A DNA stretch of 64,000 nucleotides from an uncultured Pseudomonadota bacterium (GCA_902801125.1 CADCGT010000002.1:289157-353156), one strand, 5' to 3'; positions 1 through 8,762 are shown, counted from the stretch's first letter. Notes: a model not told the origin generated them from the letters alone. Translations and numbers: made by a program.

Positions 1-1120
1 GTATCACACCCGATGCCAAAATCGCCACACGCGAAAGTCCGAACGCACTTGCAATCGCATTTATCGCGTGCAGGCTTCTATCGCTAACCTTGGATGTCAT
101 CATATATTTAAGGTATTCTTCCGCGCGTTCACGACGATTTACTTGCAACAACGCCAACGCCATTTTTCCATATCGGTTCGTGCGCAGTTCATCGATATCT
201 TCTTCGGTAAATTCTTGTTCAAAGAATTCGTATTCCGGCACATTCCCCATCATTGTCGCCGCCAACGCACCATAGAACGCCATCGGGTGCGTTGCCGCAA
301 TTGTCCAATATTCGTGTGCTTTGTCGGTATCCCCACGCATATCGGCGGCGCGCCCGGCCCAGAATGCGGCCTCGGTCTTGCGGGCATTATTGATTTGTTT
401 CAATTTCAAAATGCGACCAAAATATTTTTCGCTTTCTTTATACTTTTCTTCTTTGAAATACAACAACCCCATTGTCCACAAACCGTATTCAGATTCCGCA
501 TCCGACGCAACGAACCCCCATTTTTTTGCCAATTCATATTCGCCATTTGTGTAATACACATACGCCAATCGCCCGGCAAGCCGCCCATAATCCGATTCGG
601 TCAGTTTTCGTTTGAACGAACGTTCTTCCAATATATTGCGTGCGGTCTTGGTTGCGCCCGAACGAATAGCCTTTTTAAATTTTGTAATTTTTTTATCAAT
701 TGAACCCGAATATTCTTTGGCGGTCCATGTTTCCGATTGCGCCGTTTCAATGGACAGCCCGCCCGACAACATACTTGGCACATATGGTTTTTTCACCGAA
801 ACCTTTTTCAATTTAGAAAGTTTTTCCATACGCACTGCACCCGGCATATCGTTATATTTATCCATCCAGTTTTTTACTTCGGCACTTTTGGTATGATATG
901 TCTTGGAAAAAAATCTTTGATATAAAATTTCATTTTTCAAAATCGGGTCGGACAATTGCCGTTCCAAATTTTGTGCGGTTGAAATTTTTTCCGCATCTTG
1001 CAGCATAAAGATTTGCGTATATAAACTTTCATCTGCATCCGACAAGACATCAAGATTCGGCGTGGCAACCGCATGCGCGCACACGAAAACCGTGAAAACA
1101 AATACTAATAATTTTCTCAT
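1..1120 (-). CDS. Soluble lytic murein transglycosylase, 5' part (runs off left edge)
   Basis: The frame is open from ATG at 1120 to the window edge, giving 373 residues with no stop. It starts with a signal peptide (MRKLLVFVFTVFVCAHAVA), then a long helical region rich in Tyr, Trp and Ala. Phrases such as AAFWAGRAADMRGD and ATHPMAFYGALAA are typical of the superhelical (SLT70 U/L) domain of periplasmic lytic transglycosylases, which cleave peptidoglycan to 1,6-anhydromuropeptides. The catalytic SLT domain should lie beyond the left edge, so the assignment rests on the helical part only. It starts 15 bp after nrdR ends and is probably cotranscribed with it. Confidence 0.7.
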   Translation of the reverse strand, partial: MRKLLVFVFTVFVCAHAVATPNLDVLSDADESLYTQIFMLQDAEKISTAQNLERQLSDPILKNEILYQRFFSKTYHTKSAEVKNWMDKYNDMPGAVRMEKLSKLKKVSVKKPYVPSMLSGGLSIETAQSETWTAKEYSGSIDKKITKFKKAIRSGATKTARNILEERSFKRKLTESDYGRLAGRLAYVYYTNGEYELAKKWGFVASDAESEYGLWTMGLLYFKEEKYKESEKYFGRILKLKQINNARKTEAAFWAGRAADMRGDTDKAHEYWTIAATHPMAFYGALAATMMGNVPEYEFFEQEFTEEDIDELRTNRYGKMALALLQVNRRERAEEYLKYMMTSKVSDRSLHAINAIASAFGLSRVAILASGVI

Positions 1121-1135
1121 CCCCTTATATTCCCC

Positions 1136-1636
1136 TTAAAACAAAGTCGTTTTTGGCAATTTACAAACGATAGTCTCGTCCGTAATTTCCGGAATCGTAT
1201 CGATAATTTTTTTGAAATCAGAAATCCGTGAAAATTTACGATACACCGAAACAAAGCGCACAAATGCAATCGGGTCCAAATTCAACAGAGAATCAGAAAC
1301 CATTTCACCGATTTGACTGCTGGTCACCATATCATCGGCCATTTCTGTTTCTAACCTGCGCTGAATCGACGCAACCAAACGTTCAATTTGTTCGTCCCCT
1401 ACTTCGCGATTATGACATGCCAATTTAATACTGCGCCGCAGTTTATCCCGGTCGAACGGTTCGGTTTTTCCAGAATTTTTTCGCACAACCAAATCACGCA
1501 TCTGGACGCGTTCGACAGTTGTGAATTTCGCGCCGCATTGATTACAAACGCGACGACGACGGATAGTTCCGCTCTCAACATCTGGGCGTGAATCTGCGAC
1601 ACGGCTGTCGGCATAATTGCAATATGGACATCTCAT
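1136..1636 (-). CDS. nrdR: Transcriptional repressor NrdR
   Basis: NrdR represses ribonucleotide reductase genes in response to ATP/dATP. The 166-aa protein has the N-terminal zinc ribbon (C3, C6, C31, C34, in MRCPYC and VCNQC) and an ATP-cone domain from about residue 46. The start is set at ATG 1636 because the family begins MRCPxC; an in-frame TTG two codons upstream would add two residues. There is no Shine-Dalgarno sequence, and the ATG is 7 nt past a -10 box, suggesting a leaderless message. It lies next to ccrM (divergent) and a murein hydrolase gene. Confidence 0.93.
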   Translation of the reverse strand: MRCPYCNYADSRVADSRPDVESGTIRRRRVCNQCGAKFTTVERVQMRDLVVRKNSGKTEPFDRDKLRRSIKLACHNREVGDEQIERLVASIQRRLETEMADDMVTSSQIGEMVSDSLLNLDPIAFVRFVSVYRKFSRISDFKKIIDTIPEITDETIVCKLPKTTLF

Positions 1637-1643
1637 GCACAAT

Positions 1644-1672
1644 AATTTAGCAATCTATTTCATTTGTGTAAA
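1644..1672 (-). promoter_or_regulatory. nrdR promoter, probably leaderless
   Basis: On the minus strand a TTTACA -35 (1667-1672) is followed by a 17-bp spacer and a TAAATT -10 (1644-1649). Transcription would start at about 1637, at the ATG itself. Confidence 0.55.
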
Positions 1673-1767
1673 GTGATTTTTAATTTGAAAAAATCGCATT
1701 TTATAAAAAATCAAGACTTTTTTTTCATTTTTATGCCATGGGTGCAAAAAATTTTAACGTAAAAATG

Positions 1768-1776
1768 TGGTATAAT
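1768..1776 (+). promoter_or_regulatory. ccrM promoter, extended -10
   Basis: TGG directly followed by a perfect TATAAT (1771-1776) forms an extended -10. No good -35 is visible. The expected start is about 1783, downstream of the in-frame ATGs at 1738 and 1768, which argues that those are not the start codon. Confidence 0.6.
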
Positions 1777-1797
1777 TGTCTGAACGAGAGGGAAAAA

Positions 1798-2898
1798 TTG
1801 GACAAATACCTGAACCAGATTTTGATGGGCGATTGCATCGCGGTTATGCGCGACATTCCCGACGGTTCTGTTGATGCGGTATTTGCCGACCCACCATACA
1901 ATTTACAATTAGGGCAAAAAACGCTTTATCGACCCGAAGACCAAACCGCGGCGCGCGCCGTTCGCGACGATTGGGACGCGTTCGCGTCCCCGGCGGAATA
2001 CAGCAAATTTACGCGCGAATGGCTGGCCGAATGCAAACGCATTTTAAAACCAGATGGCGCAATGTGGACAATCGGCTCGTATCATAATATTTTCACGGTC
2101 GGCGCAATTATGCAGGAACTTGGTTTTTGGATTTTGAACGACATTGTTTGGGTTAAAACAAATCCTATGCCGAATTTCCGTGGCACGCGATTTACAAACG
2201 CACATGAAACATTGATATGGGCAACCCCGCGCAAGACCGGCAAATATACATTCAATTATGAAACAATGAAGAAATTAAACGGCGGAAAACAAATGCGTTC
2301 CGATTGGGACATGAACATTTGCCTTGGCGAAGAACGATTAAAGGGCGCGGATGGGAAAAGCCTGCACAACACGCAAAAACCCATGGATTTATTGCGTCGC
2401 GTAATTCTGTCTTCGACCAAACCGGGCGATATAATTTTGGACCCATTTGTTGGTTCGGGCACAACGGCGGCGGTGGCGCGCGAATTGGGCCGGCAATTTA
2501 TCGGCATTGAACGTGAACAATCCTATGTAAACGCGGCGCGCGCACGCGTTGCAAATGTGACACCAATCGATTTATCGGATATCGAGGTTTCTAAACCAAA
2601 ACGCGACGAAGTCCGTGTTGCATTCCGTGAATTGATTGACGGCGGATTGTTGTATGTCGGCCAAACGTTGGTAAGTCCGCGTGGCGAACGCGTTATGATT
2701 ACATCGGATGGCAACCTGGTCCACAGTTTATATGGTCGTGGTTCGATTCATGTTATGGCGGCCCGTATTCAACATTGCACAAGTTATAATGGTTGGGATT
2801 ATTGGTCGGCCCAGAAACGCGACGGCACATTGGTTTCAATCGATGAATTACGCAAATATGTGCGCGATATAAAATCCGGCATCAAGAAAGCCGCATAA
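1798..2898 (+). CDS. ccrM: CcrM-type DNA adenine methyltransferase (GANTC)
   Basis: A beta-class N6-adenine methyltransferase: the DPPY catalytic motif (residues 31-34, followed by NLQL as in CcrM) precedes the AdoMet motif DPFVGSGTT (215-223). The C-terminal ~100 residues, with the GSIHVMAARIQ and SYNGWDYW phrases, form the extra domain of the CcrM group, which methylates GANTC and links replication to the cell cycle in Alphaproteobacteria. The start is placed at TTG 1798, preceded by GAGAGGG at good spacing. This gives 366 aa, close to the family's usual size; the upstream ATGs lie before the promoter's predicted start. GANTC specificity is inferred from the family. Confidence 0.9.
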   Translation: MDKYLNQILMGDCIAVMRDIPDGSVDAVFADPPYNLQLGQKTLYRPEDQTAARAVRDDWDAFASPAEYSKFTREWLAECKRILKPDGAMWTIGSYHNIFTVGAIMQELGFWILNDIVWVKTNPMPNFRGTRFTNAHETLIWATPRKTGKYTFNYETMKKLNGGKQMRSDWDMNICLGEERLKGADGKSLHNTQKPMDLLRRVILSSTKPGDIILDPFVGSGTTAAVARELGRQFIGIEREQSYVNAARARVANVTPIDLSDIEVSKPKRDEVRVAFRELIDGGLLYVGQTLVSPRGERVMITSDGNLVHSLYGRGSIHVMAARIQHCTSYNGWDYWSAQKRDGTLVSIDELRKYVRDIKSGIKKAA

Positions 2899-2967
2899 AA
2901 CACTTAATCCCATTTCATCACACGTCATTTCAATACAAGTTATCACAATCGCAACAGGCAGGCGGTA

Positions 2968-3465
2968 TTATGTGGCATTATTATAATCGCACTTTCCATT
3001 AATACACACCAACCCACCACAACATGGTGAATCTATGGAACAAGATTCCCCCTCGACCAAACATGATATTGGTGCCACCAATTCCTCTATTCCCCAAACG
3101 GTTTGATCCACCAAATTCCACAACAAACAGTTTGCATCGGTATGTGCCGCATTTGCAACCCATTCGGTACATGTACGGTTTGTCGTCGTAATTGGCTGCA
3201 AATCCAGACGCTTTATTTGTTCACCCAATTGATTGACTGTTACCAAATCACCATCATTACAATAATCTTCATCGGGGTCATTACAAATCCCCCTTTCACC
3301 AATTGTTCCGGCGATATCTGTATATGTGATAACCGTATTTCCGGGTGTAGAACTGTTTGTGCCGGACACCGGAATTGTGTTTTGTTTTTTGCCAACCTCG
3401 GTATCTACATAATCTTTACTGGTCACCGTGGATGTGACGGCATACGCGTTGCCCGCAATCGCCAA
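2968..3465 (-). CDS. Secreted YVD-family protein with cystine-knot-like tail, truncated signal peptide
   Basis: Unknown function. It belongs to a paralogous group in this window (also at 36031, 43801, 50531 and 62304) with an N-terminal TVTSK-x-YVD...KQ motif and an NCLLWNL motif near the C-terminus. Beyond that it carries about 30 extra residues with the spacing C-x6-C-x5-CC-x4-C-x4-C, as in inhibitor-cystine-knot peptides. The only start is a TTG with a GAGGA site, giving just MAIAGNAYA before the mature part. Paralogs have about 20 signal residues there, so a deletion has probably removed the hydrophobic core. It may be unexported or decaying. Confidence 0.6.
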   Translation of the reverse strand: MAIAGNAYAVTSTVTSKDYVDTEVGKKQNTIPVSGTNSSTPGNTVITYTDIAGTIGERGICNDPDEDYCNDGDLVTVNQLGEQIKRLDLQPITTTNRTCTEWVANAAHTDANCLLWNLVDQTVWGIEELVAPISCLVEGESCSIDSPCCGGLVCINGKCDYNNAT

Positions 3466-3504
3466 AAGATTTCCTCTCTTTTCCTATGTAAAAAAGTGTA
3501 CAAT

Positions 3505-3658
3505 AAACCAAGGTTTTTTTACGCTTTGAATTTTAATTTTTGCAAAATCGCTAACCCTTTGTTTTTACGCAAAAACAAAATTTTGATTTTTTGAAAAAAA
3601 GCGTTGACTTTAAACCTTGGTTTTTTTACGCGTGAACCCCGCGGATTCCGCGGGGTTC
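3505..3658 (-). promoter_or_regulatory. 107-bp-spaced palindrome element, copy A
   Basis: Two palindromes, AAACCAAGGTTT (3505-3516) and AAACCTTGGTTT (3612-3623), have centres 107 bp apart. A GC-rich hairpin (3634-3658, GAACCCCGCGG arms) follows. The element lies just upstream of the 2968-3465 gene. Copies with the same spacing are at 36587, 44809 and 62990. Confidence 0.75.
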
Positions 3659-3663
3659 GCCAT

Positions 3664-3720
3664 TCACTAACCACTAACACCCGTCGCGGCACGCCGCGCC
3701 GCGGGCGGAAGTGTTTGTTA
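3664..3720. repeat. Diverged ACTAACC/GC-hairpin repeat
   Basis: Contains CACTAACCACTAACA followed by a GC hairpin core like that at 6737 and 11694, but the second ACTAACC flank is degraded. It ends at the stop codon of the 973-aa gene. Confidence 0.6.
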
Positions 3721-6639
3721 GAATTGTGTATCACTGCACGTTTCGGTTTCTTCGCCCCATTCGCCACAATATTTGTCACCAACAAGCGGATTCCTTGTTT
3801 TTGCACAGTGCGATGAACGAACACACTTGTGGCATATCAAGTTTTCCCAATCAAAGGTAGTTGTAATGGTTTCTTTGTAATTCCATTGGTTCACGCCGCC
3901 AGAACCGGTTAAAGAAGAACTTTTGGGTTCAAATTTATCACCATTTGCATCATTTGCATCATTTGATGATAATATCAAAGCACTCATAATGGAATTAGCC
4001 ACAAGCATACCCGGATTGGCCGTCATTAAACCCACGGCCGCACTGCTCATAGCCATAGACCCAAATAAATATGTACCAGCACTTTTAGGCGGTTCTGCCG
4101 AACGGGCCAGTGCGGACATTTCTGCCAAATCCACACACGATTGCCGTGCAAGGTCACGACGAATATCATCATTATTCGCGCCTCTGATTTCTGCAACACG
4201 CTGAGCTATTGTGGAGTAGTCTTTTGATCTTTTTTCATTTAATTCGTCATATTTTGCATAATAGTTTTCTTTGAACTGTGATAATGCCGATGCCGTAATA
4301 ATCTTTCTAACTTGGTCGGTTAACTGTGGAAAACGTGCTTTATCGTTGCCTTTTGCACCTAATGTTCTTTTATATCCTTGAAATTCGCGCCCATCCTTGC
4401 AATAGGCCACTGTTTGGTCGGATTCGATTGCTTTTATTGCATTTTGTATGCTTGTTTGTAATGCATTTAATTCACTGACCACACGTTTTTCTTGTTCTGA
4501 TGTGATATTTGCCACGCGGCTGCTGTGGCTGCCTGTACGCAGGCCGCTCATGCTGCCGCCTGTATTTTGTTCGCTGGCACCATTATTGTTGTAATTTTCT
4601 TCCAAGTTTGAAAAATAATCACTTGTATCTATATTTCCATCGTCACCAATATTTACTCTATCCCAGTAAATGAGCCCGTCTATAATCGCTGCAATATTTT
4701 TCTTAGTCTGTTTAGTAACAGTGATTTTTACATTTGCATCATTGCCTTGTGCGTCAATCTGATTTCGTCCTAAGTCGTCATCTGTTATCATATCAATATT
4801 GACCATACATTGATTGAGGTCAATACCTTTGTCTGATTCGAAGGCACAAACCTTGTATTCCAAACTTCTAGCCCCAAGGTCATTGTCCACAATTAAATCG
4901 TTACATTCGGTGGTACTGCCACAGACGCGCAACATTGCGGTGTCTAACGCTTTCTGGCATGTTGAAAGCATATTATTATCGATATTCAGGAATATGCCGG
5001 TGGCGATTTCCGCCAATTCATCATATACGTCTGCATCCGGTTTTTTGGAATTATAGCATCCAACCAATTTATCGCGTGGGCACATTTCAACAATTGTATC
5101 GGTATCCAGGCCAACGCACTGGGTATAATCCGCGCCACAGCGGTCTTCGGATGTCAAACATTCTTTGAATTCGCGCGTGCACGAATCAACACGCATAGAC
5201 GCCAATCGTGCCGTCACATATGTCATAATGTTCGGAACAGATTTTTTGCACGGGTCGATTTCAACCTTGCATGCACCCTCTAACGCATCGGGATTCGTCA
5301 AACACATATCGTACGAACCGTCGGGGTCATTCGGGTCCATATTATCTTTACACGCCTTTTGGAAACAGGTGGAAATATTTGAAATACACGACGAACGCAT
5401 ATTCGATTCCACCATCAATTCCGCAGATTTTACCTGGGGTGCAACCTCGCGCAAAAATGTATCCCAAACCTGGTCCCGGACATTGACGCATTGCTGCGTA
5501 ACGGACATACAGAGTTCTTTTTTGGCCTCTAACACATCATAGGTTGCCTTGGACAATTTAATTTTGGACGATGTTCCCTTTATTGTTTTTTCGTTTCTAT
5601 CTGTACCACCATTGACCAAATCTTGACGCACAGAATATTCCACACATCCTGAAAAATCGTCACCGCAACCGCCGGTCGTCTGCATACATTGCTTGAATTG
5701 CACCGTGCATTGCCCAAGGTCGTATTTATTCGCGTTTCGATATTGTTCCAACGCCGCTTCGCGCATTGCGCTTTGTGCCGTCGCCAATTTTTGCGCACTT
5801 TGGGTGCGTTGCTGGCGCAGGCTGTTTTCATACGCGGTGCAATCGGAACGCACGCGTTGTTTATACATCAATTCCATCATGGTCGATTGCGATTTGCATT
5901 CTGGGATTTGTGCATTGCACAATTTTGCCGCCGCCCGATACAGCGCATCACCCGTCTTGTTTGCAATTCCTGTTCCATCAGAAGACAGCGAGAATATATC
6001 TTCAACTTCGGCATCAAAATCAATCTCGTTCACGTCCCATGCCGACAAATCCAAAGTTTTCCGTTTAGATTGCGCGGAATCTTTTTCGATACTTTTTGTA
6101 ATTTCTTGGGTCTTTTTCATAACGGCGTTTGCGTCATCACCCATTTCTATGCGTTCGACGCCGACGGTTGCCATTTGATAAGACTGTTCGTCCAGCGATT
6201 GAATTTCCGCCAAAATAGAATCGTATTCGGCGTTTTTATCACTGCAAATACAACGGCCACCATTCGCATTATCCAACATACAGAACGAATCCATACATCC
6301 CATAAACCCGTTCCAGCATTTTTCATCAACAACCGTATTTTGCGCGGCCGCCGTGACCTTGGTTCCGGTGCTGATCACACTCTGTTTCGCACTGCGCGAC
6401 ACAACCGGCGTTGCCGCCGACCGCCCCGCGGCCGCCCGTGAAACTATCGTTTGCGTATTGCGTGTTGACGACGCCGTTTCTGGCGTCTTGTTTGGTGTCG
6501 CCATCGGTGTCCGTGGTGTCGCCGTTCGTTGCGTCGTTGCACTGCGTGCCGCACGTGCCGCGCCCGCCGTGCGTGCCGGTGCCGCGTCGGCGCCGAATCC
6601 AGTAATTAAAAATGCCAATATAATAAAAATCTTTTTCAT
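3718..6639 (-). CDS. Large Cys-rich secreted protein, unknown function
   Basis: A 973-aa protein starting at ATG 6639 with a clear signal peptide (MKKIFIILAFLITGFGADA), then a roughly 90-residue Ala/Thr/Arg-rich low-complexity stretch. The body holds at least four related Cys modules, for example CTVQFKQC...CGDDFSGC and CTREFKECL...CGADYTQC, with other CxxxxxxC pairs between. A hydrophobic segment near residues 870-910 (MAMSSAAVGLMTANPGMLVANSIMS, broken here by Pro) could span a membrane. The Cys pairs suggest disulfides in the periplasm or on the surface. I do not recognise the family. It follows rplQ but has its own promoter. Confidence 0.8.
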   Translation of the reverse strand: MKKIFIILAFLITGFGADAAPARTAGAARAARSATTQRTATPRTPMATPNKTPETASSTRNTQTIVSRAAAGRSAATPVVSRSAKQSVISTGTKVTAAAQNTVVDEKCWNGFMGCMDSFCMLDNANGGRCICSDKNAEYDSILAEIQSLDEQSYQMATVGVERIEMGDDANAVMKKTQEITKSIEKDSAQSKRKTLDLSAWDVNEIDFDAEVEDIFSLSSDGTGIANKTGDALYRAAAKLCNAQIPECKSQSTMMELMYKQRVRSDCTAYENSLRQQRTQSAQKLATAQSAMREAALEQYRNANKYDLGQCTVQFKQCMQTTGGCGDDFSGCVEYSVRQDLVNGGTDRNEKTIKGTSSKIKLSKATYDVLEAKKELCMSVTQQCVNVRDQVWDTFLREVAPQVKSAELMVESNMRSSCISNISTCFQKACKDNMDPNDPDGSYDMCLTNPDALEGACKVEIDPCKKSVPNIMTYVTARLASMRVDSCTREFKECLTSEDRCGADYTQCVGLDTDTIVEMCPRDKLVGCYNSKKPDADVYDELAEIATGIFLNIDNNMLSTCQKALDTAMLRVCGSTTECNDLIVDNDLGARSLEYKVCAFESDKGIDLNQCMVNIDMITDDDLGRNQIDAQGNDANVKITVTKQTKKNIAAIIDGLIYWDRVNIGDDGNIDTSDYFSNLEENYNNNGASEQNTGGSMSGLRTGSHSSRVANITSEQEKRVVSELNALQTSIQNAIKAIESDQTVAYCKDGREFQGYKRTLGAKGNDKARFPQLTDQVRKIITASALSQFKENYYAKYDELNEKRSKDYSTIAQRVAEIRGANNDDIRRDLARQSCVDLAEMSALARSAEPPKSAGTYLFGSMAMSSAAVGLMTANPGMLVANSIMSALILSSNDANDANGDKFEPKSSSLTGSGGVNQWNYKETITTTFDWENLICHKCVRSSHCAKTRNPLVGDKYCGEWGEETETCSDTQF

Positions 6640-6670
6640 GTGGAAAGACTCCCCTACCATTATCCCCTGT

Positions 6671-6682
6671 ATTTTATCACAA
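6671..6682 (-). promoter_or_regulatory. TTGTGA-TAAAAT promoter of the 973-aa gene
   Basis: On the minus strand TTGTGA is directly followed by TAAAAT, a variant of the window's recurring extended -10, 32 bp upstream of the ATG at 6639. Confidence 0.5.
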
Positions 6683-6710
6683 AAAAGCATCTTTACCAAG
6701 AACAAAAAAC

Positions 6711-6735
6711 AAAAAAACGGGCGCATCACGCGCCC
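6711..6735 (-). terminator. Terminator downstream of rplQ
   Basis: A GGGCGC/GCGCCC hairpin followed on the minus strand by seven T residues. Confidence 0.75.
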
Positions 6736-6736
6736 G

Positions 6737-6800
6737 CACTAACCACTTACACCCGTCGCGGCACGCCGCGCCGCGGTCGTGACGGACTAACCACTAACAC
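6737..6800. repeat. ACTAACC/GC-hairpin repeat, full copy
   Basis: About 64 bp: ACTAACC-type flanks on both sides of a GC core with CCGTC/GACGG outer arms and a CGCGG/CCGCG inner hairpin. Close copies lie at 11694, 44975 and 58622. Confidence 0.8.
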
Positions 6801-7376
6801 TTACTTTCCTGTGGCACGACGTTTCACCGCAACGGTCTTTTTTGCCGCTGTGGCTTTCTTTGCCGCCGGTTCTTTGGCCGTCGCTTTTTTCGTCGCCGGT
6901 GCTTTTTCTGCCTTTGGTGCCTTGGCCGCCGGTTTAGATTCCGCATCGGTCGCCGCCGCATCTTTGGCATTCGCCGCCGCAACCGTCGGTTTTACAACCT
7001 TTTTCGCGTTTTCGTCGCGGTCAATAAATTCAATTATCGCCATTGGCGCCGCATCACCATAACGGAAACCGGCCTTTAATACGCGGGTATATCCACCCGG
7101 ACGTTTGGCATAGCGCGGTCCCAAAACGGTGAACAATTTTTTCACGGTCGCCGCACTTGCGTTGCCCAATTCAGACGCAACCAAGCGACGATTTGCAACG
7201 GTGTCAACCTTGGCACGGGTAACCAATTTTTCTACGACACTGCGTAAATCTTTGGCCTTTGGCAAAGTTGTTTTGATTTGTTCTTTTTCAATAAGGTTTT
7301 TCGCCAGGCCGATAAACAAAGCCTTGCGTGCATTTGTGTCGCGATTAAAAGTGCGACCTGATTTCTGGTGTCTCAT
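6801..7376 (-). CDS. rplQ: 50S ribosomal protein L17 with basic C-terminal tail
   Basis: Residues 1 to about 118 match L17 (start [13 protein letters not shown], with RPGGYTR and FIDRDE). The protein is 191 aa against the usual 115-140. The extra 60 or so C-terminal residues are almost only Ala, Lys, Pro and Thr ([15 protein letters not shown] style), resembling histone H1 tails. L17 sits near the exit tunnel, so the tail may bind rRNA. It follows rpoA at a distance of 257 bp, much wider than usual. Confidence 0.96.
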   Translation of the reverse strand: MRHQKSGRTFNRDTNARKALFIGLAKNLIEKEQIKTTLPKAKDLRSVVEKLVTRAKVDTVANRRLVASELGNASAATVKKLFTVLGPRYAKRPGGYTRVLKAGFRYGDAAPMAIIEFIDRDENAKKVVKPTVAAANAKDAAATDAESKPAAKAPKAEKAPATKKATAKEPAAKKATAAKKTVAVKRRATGK

Positions 7377-7384
7377 CGGTTACT

Positions 7385-7633
7385 CCTTTATTTTGTTTCC
7401 GCCCTGCCCCAATCGGGGTGGGATTTCACCAGTTTTTCGTGCCCCGGGTCCGCCCCAGCAACACGCGTTTTTCAAACTCCTTGCATACGCGCAAAAAAAT
7501 GATTTTGACAATTCCTTGCGGTGGCGCACAAGAAAATTGTCAGAACGCGTCAATTGGAAGGGTTTGACGGTTCGCGGTGTAGTAGCCCTACATAAGAACC
7601 GGCAAACCCAACAATGGGCGCGTTATCACAATT
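7385..7633 (-). ncRNA. Hairpin-rich rpoA-rplQ spacer, candidate structured leader
   Basis: Read on the transcribed minus strand this spacer has a 14-bp stem with one mismatch (arms at 7559-7572 and 7595-7608, GGGTTTG-n-CGGTTC). Next is a TGACAATT...AATTGTCA stem (7506-7542), then a CCCC/GGGG hairpin (7400-7424) just before the L17 ribosome-binding site. No ORF explains it. It could be an autoregulatory leader for rplQ or a processed RNA. No known Rfam class is recognised with confidence. Confidence 0.4.
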
Positions 7634-8662
7634 TTATTTGTATGGGTCTTCGTATTTCTTGGCCAACTCTGCAATATTTTCTGGTGGCCAACCCGGAACT
7701 TCCATCCCAAGGCCAAGGCCCATTGCTTCCAGTTGGATTTTGATTTCGTTCAACGATTTGCGTCCAAAGTTCGGGGTCTTTAACATATCGGCCTCGGTCT
7801 TTTGAACCAATTCGCCCAACCAGTTGATTTTGTCGTTTTTCAGGCAATTATTTGCACGAACCGACAATTCCAATTCATCGACGCGTTTCAACAATTTCGG
7901 ATCGAATTGCAATGCGTCTTTGGCGGTTTCTTCTTCGGCCGGCGCACTTATTTGTGCCGGGTCTTCAAAGTTGATAAACACGGTCAATTGGTCGGTCAAG
8001 ATACGCGCCGCGAATGCGATAGCATCTTCGGGCGAAACGGCACCGTTTGTTTTGACGGTCAATTCCAATTTATCAAAGTCGGTTGATTGACCAACACGCG
8101 TTTCCGAAACATTCGACGCCACATTCAAAATCGGCGAGAAAATTGAATCAACCGGAATCACGCCCAATGGCAAACCATCGGCATGTGCGGTCGCCGGAAC
8201 ATATCCACGGCCCGTTCCCAATGTGATTTCCATATCGAATTGTGCGCCCTTGTCCAGGTTGCAGATTTCTGCATCTGGATTCATAATCTCTATTGCACTG
8301 GATGTTTCAATCATTCCCGCGCGAACGACGGCCGGTCCGGTCACATGCAGGCTTGCCTTGTGTTGACCTTCGCTGTTTGCCTTGAAAAACACACCCTTCA
8401 GGTTTAACAAGATATCCGCGACATCTTCGTGAACGCCCTGGATACTTGAAAATTCGTGTTGAACGCCATCAATTTTGACATACAACGGCGCACATCCCTG
8501 GAGTGACGACAACAACACGCGACGCAACGCGGTCCCCAATGTCAGACCGAAACCCTTTTCCAGCGGTTCCGCGACCAGTGTTGCCATATTTGGATTATGT
8601 TCATCAGGAATAATATTTAATTTTTTTGGCTTGATTAAAGTCATCCAATTTTTTTCAATCAT
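7634..8662 (-). CDS. rpoA: RNA polymerase alpha subunit
   Basis: A 342-aa alpha subunit. The N-terminal dimerisation domain carries [17 protein letters not shown] (about residues 38-54), and the C-terminal domain carries [11 protein letters not shown] and [13 protein letters not shown], which contact UP elements and activators. ATG 8662 is chosen because AAAGGA precedes it at proper spacing; an upstream in-frame ATG would add 16 unrelated residues. Normally it is cotranscribed after rpsK. Here four unrelated genes intervene and rpoA has its own promoter. Confidence 0.97.
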   Translation of the reverse strand: MIEKNWMTLIKPKKLNIIPDEHNPNMATLVAEPLEKGFGLTLGTALRRVLLSSLQGCAPLYVKIDGVQHEFSSIQGVHEDVADILLNLKGVFFKANSEGQHKASLHVTGPAVVRAGMIETSSAIEIMNPDAEICNLDKGAQFDMEITLGTGRGYVPATAHADGLPLGVIPVDSIFSPILNVASNVSETRVGQSTDFDKLELTVKTNGAVSPEDAIAFAARILTDQLTVFINFEDPAQISAPAEEETAKDALQFDPKLLKRVDELELSVRANNCLKNDKINWLGELVQKTEADMLKTPNFGRKSLNEIKIQLEAMGLGLGMEVPGWPPENIAELAKKYEDPYK

Positions 8663-8677
8663 TTTGTTTCCTTTTAG

Positions 8678-8762
8678 GCTTAGTTTATCATTTTCGCCAA
8701 TCGGCCGCACATAAAATCCTTATGTGCCCGCGCATTTTATAGCGTTTTTTATCAAAAGTCAA
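8678..8762 (-). promoter_or_regulatory. rpoA promoter and leader hairpin
   Basis: A TTGACT -35 (8757-8762), 17-bp spacer and TAAAAT -10 (8734-8739) predict a start near 8727. The roughly 64-nt leader contains a perfect GCACATAA/TTATGTGC hairpin (8708-8728). The promoter fits rpoA being cut off from the spc operon. Confidence 0.6.

Noticed and set aside
3505..3623. The AAACCWWGGTTT pair as terminal inverted repeats of a transposon
   Set aside because: No target-site duplication or sharp sequence boundary at the palindromes; similarity extends beyond them and the element always sits before the same gene family.
3634..3658. CCCCGCGG hairpin as an intrinsic terminator
   Set aside because: On the minus strand an A-rich, not T-rich, stretch follows the stem, so it does not match a Rho-independent terminator.
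7380..7450. FMN-riboswitch-like GGTGAAATCCC and GGGGCAGGGCGG before rplQ
   Set aside because: The conserved blocks are in the wrong order and the downstream gene is ribosomal, so resemblance is probably chance.
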